A DNA stretch of 64,000 bases from Paracoccus sp. S-4012 (GTDB lineage: Bacteria > Pseudomonadota > Alphaproteobacteria > Rhodobacterales > Rhodobacteraceae), in the NCBI RefSeq assembly GCF_009674885.1, contig NZ_WKKA01000005.1, positions 186,001 through 250,000 on the forward strand, given 5' to 3'. Below are positions 1 through 13,900 of this stretch, in pieces. The notes under the pieces are model-generated. The model did no database searches. It was given only the letters and a program-made list of their open reading frames with translations, and was not told where the DNA came from. The position numbers and the translations under genes are program-made. Numbering within the stretch: the stretch's first letter is position 1; every line of letters starts with the position of its first letter.

Positions 1-2083
<2,083 letters not shown>

Positions 2084-2086
2084 GGG

Positions 2087-3151
2087 TCAACCTCCGGTAA
2101 CGACGGTGCCGATCTGGGTCAGGTGGTCCCACCGCGCCCAGGCGCCGCCGAGCACCTGGAACTTGGCGAGGAAGGCCACGATCACGACCCAGGCCAGCGA
2201 CAGCGGCAGGAACACCTTCCAGCCGATCCGCATCAGCTGGTCGTAGCGGTAGCGCGGCACGATCGCCTTCACCATCGCGAACATGAAGAACCAGATCCAC
2301 ATCTTCAGGACCATCCACAGGGCCCCGTCGGGCAGCCCCGGAATGGGCGACAGCCAGCCGCCGAAGAACAGGATCGAGATCAGCGCGCACATCAGGAAGA
2401 TCGCGATGTACTCGCCCGCCATGTAGAGCAGGTATGGCGTCGAGCTGTATTCGACCATGTGCCCGGCCACCAGCTCCGACTCGGCCTCGACGAGGTCGAA
2501 GGGCGGGCGGTTGGTTTCGGCGAGGCAGGACACGAAGAACAGCGCCAGCATCGGCAGATGCGGCAGCCAGTACCAGTTGAGGAACCCGTAGGCGCCATCC
2601 TGGCTCGCGACGATGCCCGACAGGTTCAGCGTCCCGGCCGAGATGATGATGCCGATGATGATGAGGCCGAGGCTGACCTCGTAGGAGATCATCTGCGCGG
2701 CCGAGCGCAGCGAGGCGAGGAACGGGTATTTCGAGTTCGAGGCCCAGCCGCCCATGATGACGCCGTAGACCTCGAGCGAGGACACGGCGAGGACGAAGAG
2801 GATGCCGACATTGATGTCGGCCATCACCCAGCCGGGCGCGAAGGGGATGGCCACGAAGACGGTCAGCGCCAGCGTCATGGAGAGGAACGGCGCCAGGAAA
2901 TAGACGAACTTGTCGGCGCCCGCCGGGATGACGATTTCCTTCACCACATATTTGATCGCGTCGGCGAAGGTCTGGAACAGGCCCCAGGGCCCGACGACGT
3001 TCGGCCCGCGACGCATCTGGACCGCGGCCCAGATCTTGCGGTCGCCATAGACCATGTAGACCAGCGACAGCATCACGAAGGCAATGATCGCCAGACCCTG
3101 CGCGAGGTAGATGACGAAGAGCCCGAGCGGCGATGCAAAGAACTCAGCCAT
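2087..3151 (-). CDS. nuoH: NADH-quinone oxidoreductase subunit H
   Basis: Membrane subunit (ND1 homologue) joining the quinone chamber to the membrane arm, 354 residues with eight or more hydrophobic helices. Typical family stretches are present: [21 protein letters not shown] text near residue 45 and the loop [19 protein letters not shown] around residue 215, which carries the conserved acidic residues of the quinone entry region. It is separated by 14 bases from the upstream lipoprotein gene. Confidence 0.97.
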   Translation of the reverse strand: MAEFFASPLGLFVIYLAQGLAIIAFVMLSLVYMVYGDRKIWAAVQMRRGPNVVGPWGLFQTFADAIKYVVKEIVIPAGADKFVYFLAPFLSMTLALTVFVAIPFAPGWVMADINVGILFVLAVSSLEVYGVIMGGWASNSKYPFLASLRSAAQMISYEVSLGLIIIGIIISAGTLNLSGIVASQDGAYGFLNWYWLPHLPMLALFFVSCLAETNRPPFDLVEAESELVAGHMVEYSSTPYLLYMAGEYIAIFLMCALISILFFGGWLSPIPGLPDGALWMVLKMWIWFFMFAMVKAIVPRYRYDQLMRIGWKVFLPLSLAWVVIVAFLAKFQVLGGAWARWDHLTQIGTVVTGG

Positions 3152-3165
3152 TCACGTCCGTCCTC

Positions 3166-3915
3166 TTACGCCGCGGGGATGCCGCGGGCCTCGCATTCCG
3201 CCAGCGTCGCATCTGCCTGCACGACGCTCAAGCCCATCGGCTCCTGACCGGACACGGTAAAGACCGATGCCACGCGCAGGCGGCCGCCGGCGCTCTGCTG
3301 AAGGGTGCGGATGTGGCGCGCATAGGGCGTGCCGGTCCGCTTCGCCCAACCGGCGAGCGCGCATGTCGCATAGGCGAAGGCGGTATCCGCGTCCACCCCC
3401 TGCTTCAGATTGGCCGTGACCTCGACCAGCCGCGCGCCCTCGCCGATGGCACCGCGCGCGGGCCGCCCGGCGATCTGCGGCGACTCGCCGGGCTGCAGCT
3501 CCGCCACCCGCGTGCCAAGGAAAATCGACGGATCGGCGGCCTCGCCCCCCTCCGGCAGTGAGGGGCGGCGGAGGGCCCCGAACTCGGCCTCCATCAGCTC
3601 CTGCGCCGTGGCGCGCGGCGACGCTGCGGCACTTGCGGCCGCGACCAGCTCCGCCTCGCTGCGCGCCATGGCCGCCTGGCCCCGCGCGCTGCCGAGCGGC
3701 AGCCGCCGCACCCGCCCCTCGAGGTCGCGCACGAGGATCTCGCCCGAGCGGGTCTCGACCGTGGCGGGGAGCGCGCCGGTGTCGGTCTGGAGCACGGTCT
3801 GGAAGGTCTCGGGCTTGGCGCGGGGCCGCCCCGTGGCGTCGGTGCCCGCGCCGCCGCAGCCGGCCAGCAGCAGCGCGGCGGCGAACCCCGGCCCCGCTGA
3901 CCACCTGCCCGCCAT
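3166..3915 (-). CDS. Predicted lipoprotein between nuoG and nuoH
   Basis: A protein of 249 residues starting at the ATG 3913-3915. It has a short hydrophobic leader and a lipobox (LLAGC) with the modifiable cysteine at residue 20, so it is predicted to be a lipoprotein facing the periplasm. The mature part is soluble, Ala- and Arg-rich, with only one further cysteine. The gene sits 11 bases after nuoG and 14 before nuoH, so it is cotranscribed with complex I. I do not recognise a domain. A longer in-frame ORF extends upstream but overlaps nuoG and lacks coding character. Confidence 0.78.
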   Translation of the reverse strand: MAGRWSAGPGFAAALLLAGCGGAGTDATGRPRAKPETFQTVLQTDTGALPATVETRSGEILVRDLEGRVRRLPLGSARGQAAMARSEAELVAAASAAASPRATAQELMEAEFGALRRPSLPEGGEAADPSIFLGTRVAELQPGESPQIAGRPARGAIGEGARLVEVTANLKQGVDADTAFAYATCALAGWAKRTGTPYARHIRTLQQSAGGRLRVASVFTVSGQEPMGLSVVQADATLAECEARGIPAA

Positions 3916-3926
3916 ATGACGCGCGC

Positions 3927-5975
3927 CTACTCGGCCGCCAGCGGCGCCGGCGCCCGGCGCTCGGCGGCAATCGCGGCAAGCTCGGCCATCAGCACCGAGG
4001 CGCGGGCGATCGGGTTCGTGAGGTAGAACTCCTCCACCGCCGGGCGGAAGTCCACGCGTCCCTCGGCCCCGCCCATGTCGCGGAGCGGCAGCGCCTGCCA
4101 CTCGTTCTCGGCCACCTCGTCCACGCGGCCAAGATGCGGATGCGCCGCGACGAGGTTGCGGCGAAGCGCCGCGAGGTTGTCCCAGGGCTGCGTCGCGCCC
4201 AGTTCGGACGAGAGCGCGCGCAGGATGGCCCAGTTCTCCTTCGCCTCGCCCGGCGGGAAGTTGGCGCGCAGGGCAAGCTGCGGGCGGCCCTCGGTGTTGA
4301 CGAAGAGGCCGTTCTCCTCGGTGTAGCAGGCCGCGGGCAGGATTAGGTCGGCGCGATGCGCGCCGCGGTCGCCGTGGCTGCCCTGGTAGATCACGAACGG
4401 CCCGCCCTTGGCCCGCGGTGCGATCTCGACCTCGTCGGCGCCGAGCGAGAAGATGACCTCCGCCCCCTCGATCGCGGCGGCCAGCCCGCCCTCCGTCACC
4501 GCGCCCACATCCATGGCGCCGACCCGGCTCGCGGCGGTGTGCAGGACCAGCAGCTTCGAGGCGCTGTTCTCGGCCAGTCGCATGGCATGGGCCAGCACCG
4601 CCTCGCCATCGGCCTCGCGCAGCGCGCCCATGCCGACGACAACGACGGTCGGCTTGGCCCGCGTCTCGTCGGTGATGTCCGCGCCCGAGAGCCCGGCGAG
4701 CGCCGCGCGGTCGGTTCCCACATGCGCGTAGTCATAGGTCAGGTCCGCCGCCGGACCGATCAGCCCGATCTTCGCGCCATGCAGCCACGCCTTGCGGATG
4801 CGGGCGTTCAGCACCGGCGCCTCGTTGCGGGGATTGGTGCCGATCAACTGGATCATCTGCGCGTCGTCGAGGTCCGCCACGCGCGCCGTCCCGACATAGC
4901 CCGAGCGGTTGCCCGCAGGCAGCCAGGCGCCATCAGTGCGGCATTCGACCACGCCGCCCTGCCCCTCGATCAGCTGCTTCAGCGCGAACACCGCCTCGAC
5001 CGGGGCCAGATCGCCGATCAGCCCCGCGACCCGCCGCCCCTTCATCGCCGCGGCCGCCGCCTCGAGCGCCTCGGGCCACGACGCCTCGCGCAGCCGGCCG
5101 TTCTCGCGGATATAGGGCCGGTCCAGCCGCTGCCTCCGCAGCCCGTCCCAGACGAAACGCGACTTGTCCGACAGCCACTCCTCGTTGGTGCCGTCATGGT
5201 TGCGCGGCAGGATGCGCATGACCTCGCGGCCCTTGGTGTCGATGCGGATGCTGGAGCCAAGCGCGTCCATCACGTCGATCGATTCGGTCTTGGTCAACTC
5301 CCAGGGCCGCGCCGTGAAGGCATAGGGGCGGGACACGAGCGCGCCGACCGGGCACAGGTCGATGATGTTGCCCTGCAGGTTCGTGTCGAGCGTCTGGTTG
5401 AGGTAGCTGGTGATCTCGCTGTCCTCGCCGCGGCCGGTCTGGCCCATCTGCGGCACGCCCGCGACCTCGGTGATGAAACGCACGCAGCGGGTGCAGCTGA
5501 TGCAGCGGGTCATGTGCGTCTCGACCAGCGGGCCGAGGTTCAGCTCCTCCACGGCGCGCTTGGGCTCGCGGTAGCGGCTGAAATCGACGCCGTAAGCCAT
5601 CGCTTGGTCCTGCAGGTCGCACTCGCCCCCCTGATCGCAGATCGGGCAGTCGAGCGGGTGGTTGATGAGCAGGAACTCCATCACCCCCTCGCGCGCCTTC
5701 TTCACCATCGGCGAGTTGGTGCGAATCTCGGGCGGCGCGCCGTTCTGGCCGGGGCGCAGGTCGCGCACCTGCATGGCGCAGGAGGCGGTCGGCTTGGGCG
5801 GCCCGCCCACGACCTCCACCAGGCACATGCGGCAGTTGCCCGCGATCGAGAGCCGCTCGTGATAGCAGAAGCGGGGAATTTCGATGCCCGCGATCTCGCA
5901 GGCCTGGATCAGGGTCAGGTTCGGATCGACCTCGATGTCGCGGCCGTCGATGCGGAGGGTGCGGAGGTCGGTCAT
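3927..5975 (-). CDS. nuoG: NADH-quinone oxidoreductase subunit G
   Basis: Large Fe-S subunit (75 kDa/NDUFS1 homologue), 682 residues. The N-terminal ferredoxin-like domain binds [2Fe-2S] N1b through C37, C48, C51 and C66. Next come the histidine-containing motif [12 protein letters not shown] for cluster N5 and the CISCTRC motif for N4. A molybdopterin-oxidoreductase-like domain without cofactor function follows from about residue 215. Length and order match the mitochondrial-type subunit (about 670-690), shorter than E. coli NuoG. The start ATG is at 5973-5975. Confidence 0.97.
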   Translation of the reverse strand: MTDLRTLRIDGRDIEVDPNLTLIQACEIAGIEIPRFCYHERLSIAGNCRMCLVEVVGGPPKPTASCAMQVRDLRPGQNGAPPEIRTNSPMVKKAREGVMEFLLINHPLDCPICDQGGECDLQDQAMAYGVDFSRYREPKRAVEELNLGPLVETHMTRCISCTRCVRFITEVAGVPQMGQTGRGEDSEITSYLNQTLDTNLQGNIIDLCPVGALVSRPYAFTARPWELTKTESIDVMDALGSSIRIDTKGREVMRILPRNHDGTNEEWLSDKSRFVWDGLRRQRLDRPYIRENGRLREASWPEALEAAAAAMKGRRVAGLIGDLAPVEAVFALKQLIEGQGGVVECRTDGAWLPAGNRSGYVGTARVADLDDAQMIQLIGTNPRNEAPVLNARIRKAWLHGAKIGLIGPAADLTYDYAHVGTDRAALAGLSGADITDETRAKPTVVVVGMGALREADGEAVLAHAMRLAENSASKLLVLHTAASRVGAMDVGAVTEGGLAAAIEGAEVIFSLGADEVEIAPRAKGGPFVIYQGSHGDRGAHRADLILPAACYTEENGLFVNTEGRPQLALRANFPPGEAKENWAILRALSSELGATQPWDNLAALRRNLVAAHPHLGRVDEVAENEWQALPLRDMGGAEGRVDFRPAVEEFYLTNPIARASVLMAELAAIAAERRAPAPLAAE

Positions 5976-6003
5976 GGTGTCTCAGCCTTCGTGTGAACCC
6001 GCC

Positions 6004-6441
6004 TCAGGGGAGGCGGGTGAAACGGTATACCTGGGGCGCCGTGGACTGCCCAATGTCGGAGGGATCGGCCAGCACCTGCAGCCGCATCCATCGCGCGTTC
6101 GGCCGCCAGGTCGCAAGCCCCTCGACCGTCTGGCTGAGCGGGCGGCGGCTGTCGGCGGGCAGCGCGGTGCGCCAGCGGCTGCCGTCGGGCGCGGTGCAGG
6201 TGATGGAGGCGGTGGAGATATCGCCGGTGACGGTGATCCGCGGCATGCCGCGCAGGTCCTGCCCGCGACGAACCGACGCATGCGGGGCCGAGGCCTCGCA
6301 GTTCACGCCCTTCGGCGTGAAGAGGTCGAAGCGCAGCGTCCAGGAGTGATGCGGCGCGGCCATCAGGTCGCCCGCGAGCATGGCGACGGCGGCCAGCGCC
6401 AGCAGGGTCACGCCAATCCATTTCATGAGCGCGTTCCTCAT
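6004..6441 (-). CDS. Hypothetical exported protein between nuoF and nuoG
   Basis: A protein of 145 residues. The N-terminus [10 protein letters not shown] followed by a hydrophobic stretch and an Ala-Ala-Pro site near residue 29 looks like a Sec signal peptide. Two cysteines remain in the mature part (about residues 48 and 81) and could form a disulfide. The chosen ATG (6439-6441) overlaps the stop of the upstream DUF5333-like gene in an ATGA arrangement; an internal Met (6424-6426) is the alternative. No family is recognised. Confidence 0.7.
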   Translation of the reverse strand: MRNALMKWIGVTLLALAAVAMLAGDLMAAPHHSWTLRFDLFTPKGVNCEASAPHASVRRGQDLRGMPRITVTGDISTASITCTAPDGSRWRTALPADSRRPLSQTVEGLATWRPNARWMRLQVLADPSDIGQSTAPQVYRFTRLP

Positions 6442-6839
6442 TTCGCCACCAGAAGGCTGCCGATGATCGACCGCCGCTCGATCTCGGCCCGGCCGAGGGC
6501 GCAGGCCCCGGCCTGATCGGTCGCGCCGTTGCGGGCGAGGTAGTCGTCGGCGATGGCGTAGATGCGCGCCTTGTCGGCGTCGCTGTCGAGAAAGGCGTCG
6601 ATCTGCGCCGCGCTGTAGCCTTCCTGCTCGGCATAGCGCTTCAGCGCGCGGGCCTCGCTCCAGGCATAGACCAGCCGCGCGTCGATGCTGGGGCAGGTGC
6701 GGCGGATGCGGTCGGCGATGCGGGCTGAAATCAGACGGTCGTTGATGTAGCGCTCCTCGGAGAGCGGCTCGAGCGCCACGGCCGGCATGGCGGCGCCGAG
6801 GCCAAACGCGAGGGCGAGCGAGGCGGCAAGGATCTTCAT
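6438..6839 (-). CDS. DUF5333-like exported protein in the nuo operon
   Basis: A protein of 133 residues with a clear signal peptide ([22 protein letters not shown]) and a helical mature domain containing two cysteines ([22 protein letters not shown] and [11 protein letters not shown]). The pattern resembles the DUF5333 family that I know from Rhodobacterales nuo operons; the assignment is from memory and not from a search. Its stop overlaps the next gene by four bases. Function unknown, location probably periplasmic. Confidence 0.75.
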   Translation of the reverse strand: MKILAASLALAFGLGAAMPAVALEPLSEERYINDRLISARIADRIRRTCPSIDARLVYAWSEARALKRYAEQEGYSAAQIDAFLDSDADKARIYAIADDYLARNGATDQAGACALGRAEIERRSIIGSLLVAK

Positions 6840-6921
6840 CGACGGGTCTCCCCTGCGGTTGAGCCCGCGAGCCTACCACGCCGCTCCGGCCGCGGCCCGA
6901 CACGGTCGCGTGTGGCGCGCG

Positions 6922-7398
6922 TCAGAACCACGGCCTGTGCCCGACGACATAGGCCTCATGGAACTCCTCGTCGGTGCGCAGCAGGTAGAGGATGCCCTCG
7001 ACGATCGCGATGATGCCGACGATCCAGGTGGGGACGAAGAAGAACAGCCAGCCGAACAGCGTCGCCAGAGCCATGACCGCGCCTGCGCCGTTATAGCCGA
7101 GGTAGAACTTGTGGATGCCGAGCGAGCCGAGGAAGATGGCGAGCAGCCCGGCGGTGATCCGGCTCTTGCTGCCCGCGTGCACCGGCAGGTCATGCCGCGC
7201 CACGCGCGGGGCGCCCGGATCGGGGTAGACGTCGACCGCGCGGCCCTCCTGCGCCTCGAAATCCACCGCCACGCCCACCGCCGCGATCTGGCCGGAGCCT
7301 TTCAGGTCGCCGGCGGTGAAGGCGTAACGGCTGCCGTTGACCGCCCGGATGACACCGTCGCCGGTGTGATCGTCGATGTGGAGGATCTGGCCTTTCAT
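6922..7398 (-). CDS. Cold-shock-like domain fused to TM2 membrane domain
   Basis: A protein of 158 residues. Residues 1-60 read like a small OB-fold/cold-shock-type domain (MKGQILHIDDHTGDGVIRA, then GSRYAFTAGDL, then GVAVDFEAQEGRAVDVYP). Residues about 80-145 are a TM2 domain with two membrane helices and the typical LGSLGIHKFYLGYNGAG loop. An ATG (7396-7398) was chosen over an upstream in-frame TTG because it has a GAGG-type ribosome site and leaves the upstream gene intact. It lies within the nuo operon downstream of nuoF. The role is unknown. Confidence 0.8.
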   Translation of the reverse strand: MKGQILHIDDHTGDGVIRAVNGSRYAFTAGDLKGSGQIAAVGVAVDFEAQEGRAVDVYPDPGAPRVARHDLPVHAGSKSRITAGLLAIFLGSLGIHKFYLGYNGAGAVMALATLFGWLFFFVPTWIVGIIAIVEGILYLLRTDEEFHEAYVVGHRPWF

Positions 7399-7402
7399 CG
7401 CC

Positions 7403-7675
7403 TCAGGGTCTCGACTCAAGCTCCGCCACGCGCTGCTTCAGCGCGTCGATTTCGTGGGTCAGAAGATCAAACCGCTCGCCGGCCTTCTCGGTCACGAGCG
7501 AGGCATGGGCGGAATAGCCCATCGCCGTGATGGCGGTGTCGCGCAATTCCTCGAGGGTGCGGTCGATCCGGGTCAGGCGCTCGCCATGCGTTTCCTGCAT
7601 GCGGCGCATCACGCTCATCTCGGCGCGGATTTCGCGCAAAAGGTGCAGGACAAGGTTGTCGTCGCTCTCGGCCAT
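7403..7675 (-). CDS. Small coiled-coil protein downstream of nuoF
   Basis: A cytoplasmic protein of 90 residues starting MAESDDNLVLHLLREIRAEM. It is almost entirely charged amphipathic helix with heptad-like leucines, ending in DALKQRVAELESRP, so a coiled coil is predicted. The ATG at 7673-7675 lies six bases beyond the nuoF stop; the longer upstream reading would overlap nuoF. It is followed by four bases and then the TM2 gene. No family recognised. Confidence 0.72.
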   Translation of the reverse strand: MAESDDNLVLHLLREIRAEMSVMRRMQETHGERLTRIDRTLEELRDTAITAMGYSAHASLVTEKAGERFDLLTHEIDALKQRVAELESRP

Positions 7676-7680
7676 CCAGA

Positions 7681-9243
<1,563 letters not shown>

Positions 9244-9247
<4 letters not shown>

Positions 9248-10239
9248 GGCGCGAGATCCCCGCCTCCGGCAAGACGGCGGGCCTGTCCGACCCAATCCTC
9301 GCGGCGGATGCGCTGCCCGAGCGGCCCCATCATGGCGGAAACGCGGGTGATGTCGGCGTCCGACCAGGCGGCGATCTGCGAAAAGCGGGTGATGCCGTTG
9401 TCCGCGAACCAGTCGCGCGCCATCGGCCCCACGCCGCGGATGCGGGTCAGGTCGTCACCGGTCCCGGCGCCGGCTTCGTCGCGGCGCTCCAGCGGGACGA
9501 TGTGCCCCTCGGGCCCGCCATCCGCGCCGGCTTCGGAGTCAGCCGAGGGCGGGGCCATGCCCGAGGATTCGAGCGCCGCCTGCTCCGACGCCGAATCCGC
9601 GTGCCGCATGGGCACCTGCGGCATGTTGTCGGACAACTGGTCCGGATTGCCCTCGACCGAGACATCCCCGGACCGGACATTCTGCTCCGGCGCGCCGCGG
9701 GCCGGATCGCCTTGCGCGGAGAGCGCGGGAGAGCGCGTCATGGCGGCCGGCTCAGGCTCGCCGCCGGCCGGGACCTGGCTGGTCGTGGCGTCCTGTTTCG
9801 AGGTTGCAGCCGCGCCCTGCGCACCGCCGGTCGCCGTTCCGTCCGCGCTCTGCATCGCCCGCACGCCTTCGCCAATCCGCACCGGCTCGTCGCCGCGCGC
9901 CATCGTCACCCTTTCGAGTGGCGGGCCGGGGGGCACGCGCGCAATCGGGTTGAGCGGCCCCTCCTCGCTCACGTCGCCGCCAGGCTTCACCACGCGGCGG
10001 GTCGGCACGAAGGGCTCGGACCGCCAATCCGCGGCGAGGATCGCCGAGTGCTCCTCGGCGCCGCCGCGGCCCTCGCAGACGCCCCAGACCAGCAGCCCGG
10101 TGATGAGCACCCATGCCAGGATGCCGAGAACCAGCGCTGCCAGCAGCGACATGCCCCCGATCGTCACCAGCCACATCAGCACGAAGAGGCCGATGACCCC
10201 GCCTGCGACCTGGCTCCGCTGCCTGCAATTCCCGCCCAT
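9244..10239 (-). CDS. Membrane-anchored protein with C-terminal helix-hairpin-helix domain, next to nuoE
   Basis: A protein of 331 residues. Residues about 12-55 form two hydrophobic helices. A long low-complexity linker rich in Gly, Ala, Pro, Ser and Glu follows (about residues 60-255). The C-terminal 65 residues carry a helix-hairpin-helix-like domain (DLTRIRGVGPMARDW, then FSQIAAWSDADI). As I recall, a similar domain is fused to the end of NuoE in many Rhodobacteraceae; here it is a separate gene 17 bases after nuoE. It is probably cytoplasmic-facing and could tether to the NADH module (inference). Confidence 0.75.
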
Positions 10240-10256
10240 GCAACCCTCCTTGCGGC

Positions 10257-11198
10257 TCAGCCCCCGCCTTCGCTGCGTCCCCCGCCTTCGGCGGCAGGCT
10301 GCCGCCTCACCGTCGCCTCGCCGGGGTCCACGTCCTGCAGGCGCGCGGCCGCAGCGTCAGGCTCCCGCGCGCCGGCCGGGCGGCCGGGGGAGCCGGCCTG
10401 GGCTTCCTGAACCGTAACGCCGGTCGCATCGACTGCGATCCCGGCGCCGGGCTGCGGTTCGATTTCTGCCGGCACATCGACATCCTCGCCCGCGGTCAGC
10501 CACGGCGTGCGGAGCGGCACCTCGCGGCCGTCGATCCGCTTGAGCGTGTCGCGCAGATCCACCGCCGCCTGCGCGCTCGCGTTGTAGCGCAGCACCGGCG
10601 GGGCCTGGTCGGAAAGCGTGGTCGCCCCGCCCAGCGGCTCGGAGGCATAGCGGCCGTTCTGCGGCCCCGGCACCGGCACCTGCCCTGCTGCCATGGCGTC
10701 GATCAGTTCCGCCAGCTTCTGCGGCGTCAGGTCTTCGTAGTAGTCCTTGCCGATCTGGGCCATCGGCGCATTGGCGCAGGCGCCCGCGCACTCGACCTCC
10801 TCCCAGCTGAAGTTGCCGTCGGCGCTGAGGGTATGCGGCTCGGGCGCGATCTTCTCGCGGCAGACAGCGATCAGGTCCTCGGCCCCGCAGATCATGCAGG
10901 TGGTGGTGCCGCAGATCTGGATGTTCGCAATGCGGCCAACGGGCTGCAGCTGGAACATGAAGTAGAATGTGGCGACCTCGAGGCCGCGGATATAGGGCAT
11001 CCCCAGCATGTCGGCCACGTATTCGATCGCCGGACGCGAGAGCCAGCCCTCCTGCTCATGCGCGCGCCACAGGATCGGGATGATGGCCGACGCCTGCCGC
11101 CCCTCGGGGAACTTGGTCATCTGCGCCCTCGCCCAGGCGAGGTTCGCGGGCGTGAACTCGAAGCTCTCGGGCTGGACGGGGGCGAGGCGGCGGAGCAT
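10257..11198 (-). CDS. nuoE: NADH-quinone oxidoreductase subunit E with long C-terminal extension
   Basis: The [2Fe-2S] subunit (24 kDa/NDUFV2 homologue), 313 residues. Residues 1-165 are the conserved part: a helical bundle and thioredoxin-like fold with cluster N1a ligands C96, C101, C137 and C141. Residues about 180-313 are an Ala/Pro/Gly-rich extension of low complexity not found in E. coli NuoE (166 residues). There is no helix-hairpin-helix domain at the end; a similar domain is encoded by the next gene. Confidence 0.95.
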   Translation of the reverse strand: MLRRLAPVQPESFEFTPANLAWARAQMTKFPEGRQASAIIPILWRAHEQEGWLSRPAIEYVADMLGMPYIRGLEVATFYFMFQLQPVGRIANIQICGTTTCMICGAEDLIAVCREKIAPEPHTLSADGNFSWEEVECAGACANAPMAQIGKDYYEDLTPQKLAELIDAMAAGQVPVPGPQNGRYASEPLGGATTLSDQAPPVLRYNASAQAAVDLRDTLKRIDGREVPLRTPWLTAGEDVDVPAEIEPQPGAGIAVDATGVTVQEAQAGSPGRPAGAREPDAAAARLQDVDPGEATVRRQPAAEGGGRSEGGG

Positions 11199-11205
11199 GG
11201 GACCC

Positions 11206-11559
11206 TCAGTGTTGGGCAGTCAGCAGCAGGGCCGCGCCGGCAAGCGAGGCGATCCCGGCGACGGTATGGGGACGGTGGCGGTGCCCGGCGCGGGCATGGA
11301 CGAGCGCATCGACGAAGGAGGCGAGCGCGAAGGACAGGAGCAGCGCCAGCAGGAAGCCGGCATGGGCGGTGACGGCGGCGGCGAAGGCCAGCAGCGCCTG
11401 CGCGGCGTAGCGCCCGGCCATCACCTGCCCCAGCAGTTCGGGCCGGTGGTCGAGCCGCGCCAGCCCGCCCTGCGGATCGGCAGCCACCATGACCGTCAGC
11501 CCGAGGGTGACGGCCACGGCGATCCAGCCGACCAGCGGCAGGGCGAGGCCGGCGCTCAT
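11206..11559 (-). CDS. Hypothetical membrane protein between nuoD and nuoE
   Basis: A protein of 117 residues with three predicted membrane helices (residues about 5-25, 50-80 and 97-113) and a His- and Arg-rich loop ([11 protein letters not shown]) before the last helix. Its ATG (11557-11559) overlaps the nuoD stop in an ATGA arrangement and nuoE starts seven bases after its stop, so it is part of the operon. No family recognised. Confidence 0.72.
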   Translation of the reverse strand: MSAGLALPLVGWIAVAVTLGLTVMVAADPQGGLARLDHRPELLGQVMAGRYAAQALLAFAAAVTAHAGFLLALLLSFALASFVDALVHARAGHRHRPHTVAGIASLAGAALLLTAQH

Positions 11560-12794
11560 CTGTCGATCTCGCCGAACACGACGTCGATGGTGCCGATGAT
11601 GGCGGCGACATCGGCCAGCATGTGGCCCTTGGTCATCCAGTCGGCCGCCTGCAGGTGCAGATAGCCCGGCGCCCGCAGCTTGGCGCGATAGGGCTTGTTG
11701 GTGCCGTCCGAGACCAGATAGACGCCGAACTCGCCCTTGGGCGCCTCGACGGCGGCATAGACCTCGCCCTCGGGCAGCTTGAACCCTTCGGTGTACAGCT
11801 TGAAGTGGTGGATCAGCGATTCCATGTCCCGCTTCATCTCGGCCCGGCGGGGAGGCGACAGCTTGCCGCGATGCATCACGTCGCCCGGCGGCTCGGCCTT
11901 CAGCTTGGCCACCGCCTGGCGGATGATGCGGGTCGACTGGATCATCTCCTCCATGCGGCAGAGATAGCGGTCGTAGCAGTCGCCATTGGTGCCCACGGGC
12001 ACCTCGAACTCGAACTCGTCATAGCACTCATAGGGCTGGCTGCGGCGCAGGTCCCAGGCGAGCCCGGAGCCGCGCACCATCGGCCCGGAGAAGCCCCAGT
12101 CGAGGATGTCCTGCTCCTTCACCACGCCGATATCGACGTTGCGCTGCTTGAAGATGCGGTTCTCGGTCAGCAGCGTGTGCAGGTCGTCCACCCGGCGGGG
12201 GAAGGCCACGGCCCAGTCGTCGATGTCGTCCAGAAGCTGCGGCGGCAGGTCCTGATGCACGCCGCCAGGGCGGAAATAGTTGGAATGGACCCGCGCGCCG
12301 CTGGCCCGCTCGTTGAAGATCAGCAGCTTCTCGCGTTCCTCATAGCCCCAGAGGGGCGGCGTCAGCGCGCCCACGTCCATGGCCTGCGAGGTGACGTTCA
12401 GCAGGTGGTTCCCGACCCGCCCGATCTCCGAGAAGAGGACCCGGATCAGCTGCGCCCGGCGCGGCACCTCGACGCCCGCCAGCTTCTCGATCGCGAGGCA
12501 CCAGGCGTGCTCCTGGTTCATCGGCGCGGCGTAGTCGAGGCGGTCGAGATAGGGCAGGTTCTGCAGGTAGGTGCGGCTTTCCATCAGCTTCTCGGTGCCG
12601 CGGTGCAGCAGGCCGATATGCGGGTCGGCACGCTCGACCACCTCGCCGTCGAGTTCGAGGATCAGCCGCAGCACGCCATGCGCCGAGGGGTGCTGGGGGC
12701 CGAAGTTGAGGTTGAAGTTGCGGATGCGCTGCTCGCCCGTCAGCCGGTCCTGGCTGCCGTCGTCATAGACGTTCTGACGAATGTCGCCGTCCAT
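11556..12794 (-). CDS. nuoD: NADH-quinone oxidoreductase subunit D
   Basis: The 49 kDa/NDUFS2 homologue lining the quinone-binding cavity, 412 residues. Family hallmarks are the N-terminal loop [13 protein letters not shown] with the quinone-site histidine (about residues 33-45), [17 protein letters not shown], and the conserved C-terminal DVVFGEIDR. It is separate from NuoC (fused to it in E. coli). The start ATG is at 12792-12794, ten bases after the thioesterase gene. Confidence 0.97.
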   Translation of the reverse strand: MDGDIRQNVYDDGSQDRLTGEQRIRNFNLNFGPQHPSAHGVLRLILELDGEVVERADPHIGLLHRGTEKLMESRTYLQNLPYLDRLDYAAPMNQEHAWCLAIEKLAGVEVPRRAQLIRVLFSEIGRVGNHLLNVTSQAMDVGALTPPLWGYEEREKLLIFNERASGARVHSNYFRPGGVHQDLPPQLLDDIDDWAVAFPRRVDDLHTLLTENRIFKQRNVDIGVVKEQDILDWGFSGPMVRGSGLAWDLRRSQPYECYDEFEFEVPVGTNGDCYDRYLCRMEEMIQSTRIIRQAVAKLKAEPPGDVMHRGKLSPPRRAEMKRDMESLIHHFKLYTEGFKLPEGEVYAAVEAPKGEFGVYLVSDGTNKPYRAKLRAPGYLHLQAADWMTKGHMLADVAAIIGTIDVVFGEIDR

Positions 12795-12804
12795 CTCGGC
12801 CTCC

Positions 12805-13242
12805 TCAAAGCCCGGCGGCGGCGCGCTTGGCGGCCAGCCGTTCGGTAAAGTTGCTCGATCGGACTACCGCCCGCCGGTGACGCCCGCCGCCAATGCGCTC
12901 GACGCCGTCATGGGCCTCGACCCGGAACCAGATGAAGCGGCCATCGACCTCTTCGACCTCGGTTTCGACGGTGATCGTCTGCCCCGGAAGCGTCGGCGCG
13001 GCGTGGTCGAAGTCCACATGGACGCCGAGCGAGGTCTCGCCCTCTTCCTGGAAGGGTCGCATCTGCTCAAGGCAGGCCCATTCCATCAGCGCCACCATCT
13101 GCGCGGTGGCGAAGACGGGGGGCAGGCCGGGAAACGCCCCTGCCCCGTCCCGCTGCTCGGACAGCAGCGCGGGCACGAGATGCGACGGCTCGACCACCAT
13201 CTCATGGCGCGCGCGGGCGCCGGGTTCGAGGCCGGGCTTCAC
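12805..13242 (-). CDS. Hot-dog-fold thioesterase family protein between nuoC and nuoD
   Basis: A protein of 145 residues that starts with GTG (13240-13242), overlapping the nuoC stop. The pattern [21 protein letters not shown] followed by [24 protein letters not shown] is that of the FlK-like thioesterase branch of the hot-dog superfamily: an active-site helix, then a strand with a histidine. It probably hydrolyses an acyl-CoA or related thioester in the cytoplasm; the substrate cannot be read from sequence. A gene of this type between nuoC and nuoD is known in related bacteria as far as I recall. Confidence 0.8.
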   Translation of the reverse strand: MKPGLEPGARARHEMVVEPSHLVPALLSEQRDGAGAFPGLPPVFATAQMVALMEWACLEQMRPFQEEGETSLGVHVDFDHAAPTLPGQTITVETEVEEVDGRFIWFRVEAHDGVERIGGGRHRRAVVRSSNFTERLAAKRAAAGL

Positions 13243-13895
13243 GGCGCCTTCCGCTCCGGGGCGGGCGCGGCCGGCACCGGCTCGGTCGATTTCTCGTCGC
13301 CCGGCAGGATGTATTTCGCCCCCTCCCAGGGCGAGAGGAAGTCGAACTGCCGGTATTCCTGCGTCAGCTTCACCGGCTCGTAGACCACGCGCTGCCGGGT
13401 CTCGTCGTAGCGGACCTCGACATAGCCGGTGGTGGGGAAGTCCTTGCGCAGGGGATGGCCGCGGAAGCCGTAGTCGGTGAGGATGCGGCGCAGGTCCGGG
13501 TGGCCCGAGAACAGGATCCCGAACATGTCGAAGACCTCGCGCTCGAACCAGTTGGCGCTCGGGTGGAGGCCGGTCAGCGATGGCACCAGCTCGTCCTCGC
13601 GCACCGCGGCCTTCAGCCGGATGCGGCGGTTAGTATACATCGACAGGAAGTGCCAGACCACGTCGAAGCGGGCCGGACGCTCCGGGTAGTCCACCGCGGT
13701 GATGTCCACGAGCGTGGAGAAGCGGCAATCGGGTGCGCTCCGCAACCCCTCGACCACGGAGAGCAGGCCGGAGAGCGTGACGGTCAGCGTCAGCTCGCCG
13801 AGGGCCACGCTGGCGTCGATCACCTCGTCGGCGAAGCGGGCCGGCAGTTCGGCCGCGAGGTCGTCGAGCGCCTCGAGATCGGGATAGACGGCCAT
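13239..13895 (-). CDS. nuoC: NADH-quinone oxidoreductase subunit C
   Basis: The 30 kDa/NDUFS3 homologue, 218 residues from the ATG at 13893-13895; a GTG at 13902-13904 overlapping the nuoB stop is an alternative start. Conserved text: [22 protein letters not shown] around residue 70 and [29 protein letters not shown] near residues 125-150, the family signature. The C-terminal tail is Pro/Ala-rich. The protein is not fused to NuoD. Confidence 0.96.
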   Translation of the reverse strand: MAVYPDLEALDDLAAELPARFADEVIDASVALGELTLTVTLSGLLSVVEGLRSAPDCRFSTLVDITAVDYPERPARFDVVWHFLSMYTNRRIRLKAAVREDELVPSLTGLHPSANWFEREVFDMFGILFSGHPDLRRILTDYGFRGHPLRKDFPTTGYVEVRYDETRQRVVYEPVKLTQEYRQFDFLSPWEGAKYILPGDEKSTEPVPAAPAPERKAP

Positions 13896-13900
13896 CGCGT

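Noticed and set aside
4356..5996. Plus-strand ORF of 546 codons opposite nuoG
   Set aside because: Antisense shadow; nuoG motifs on the other strand are complete.
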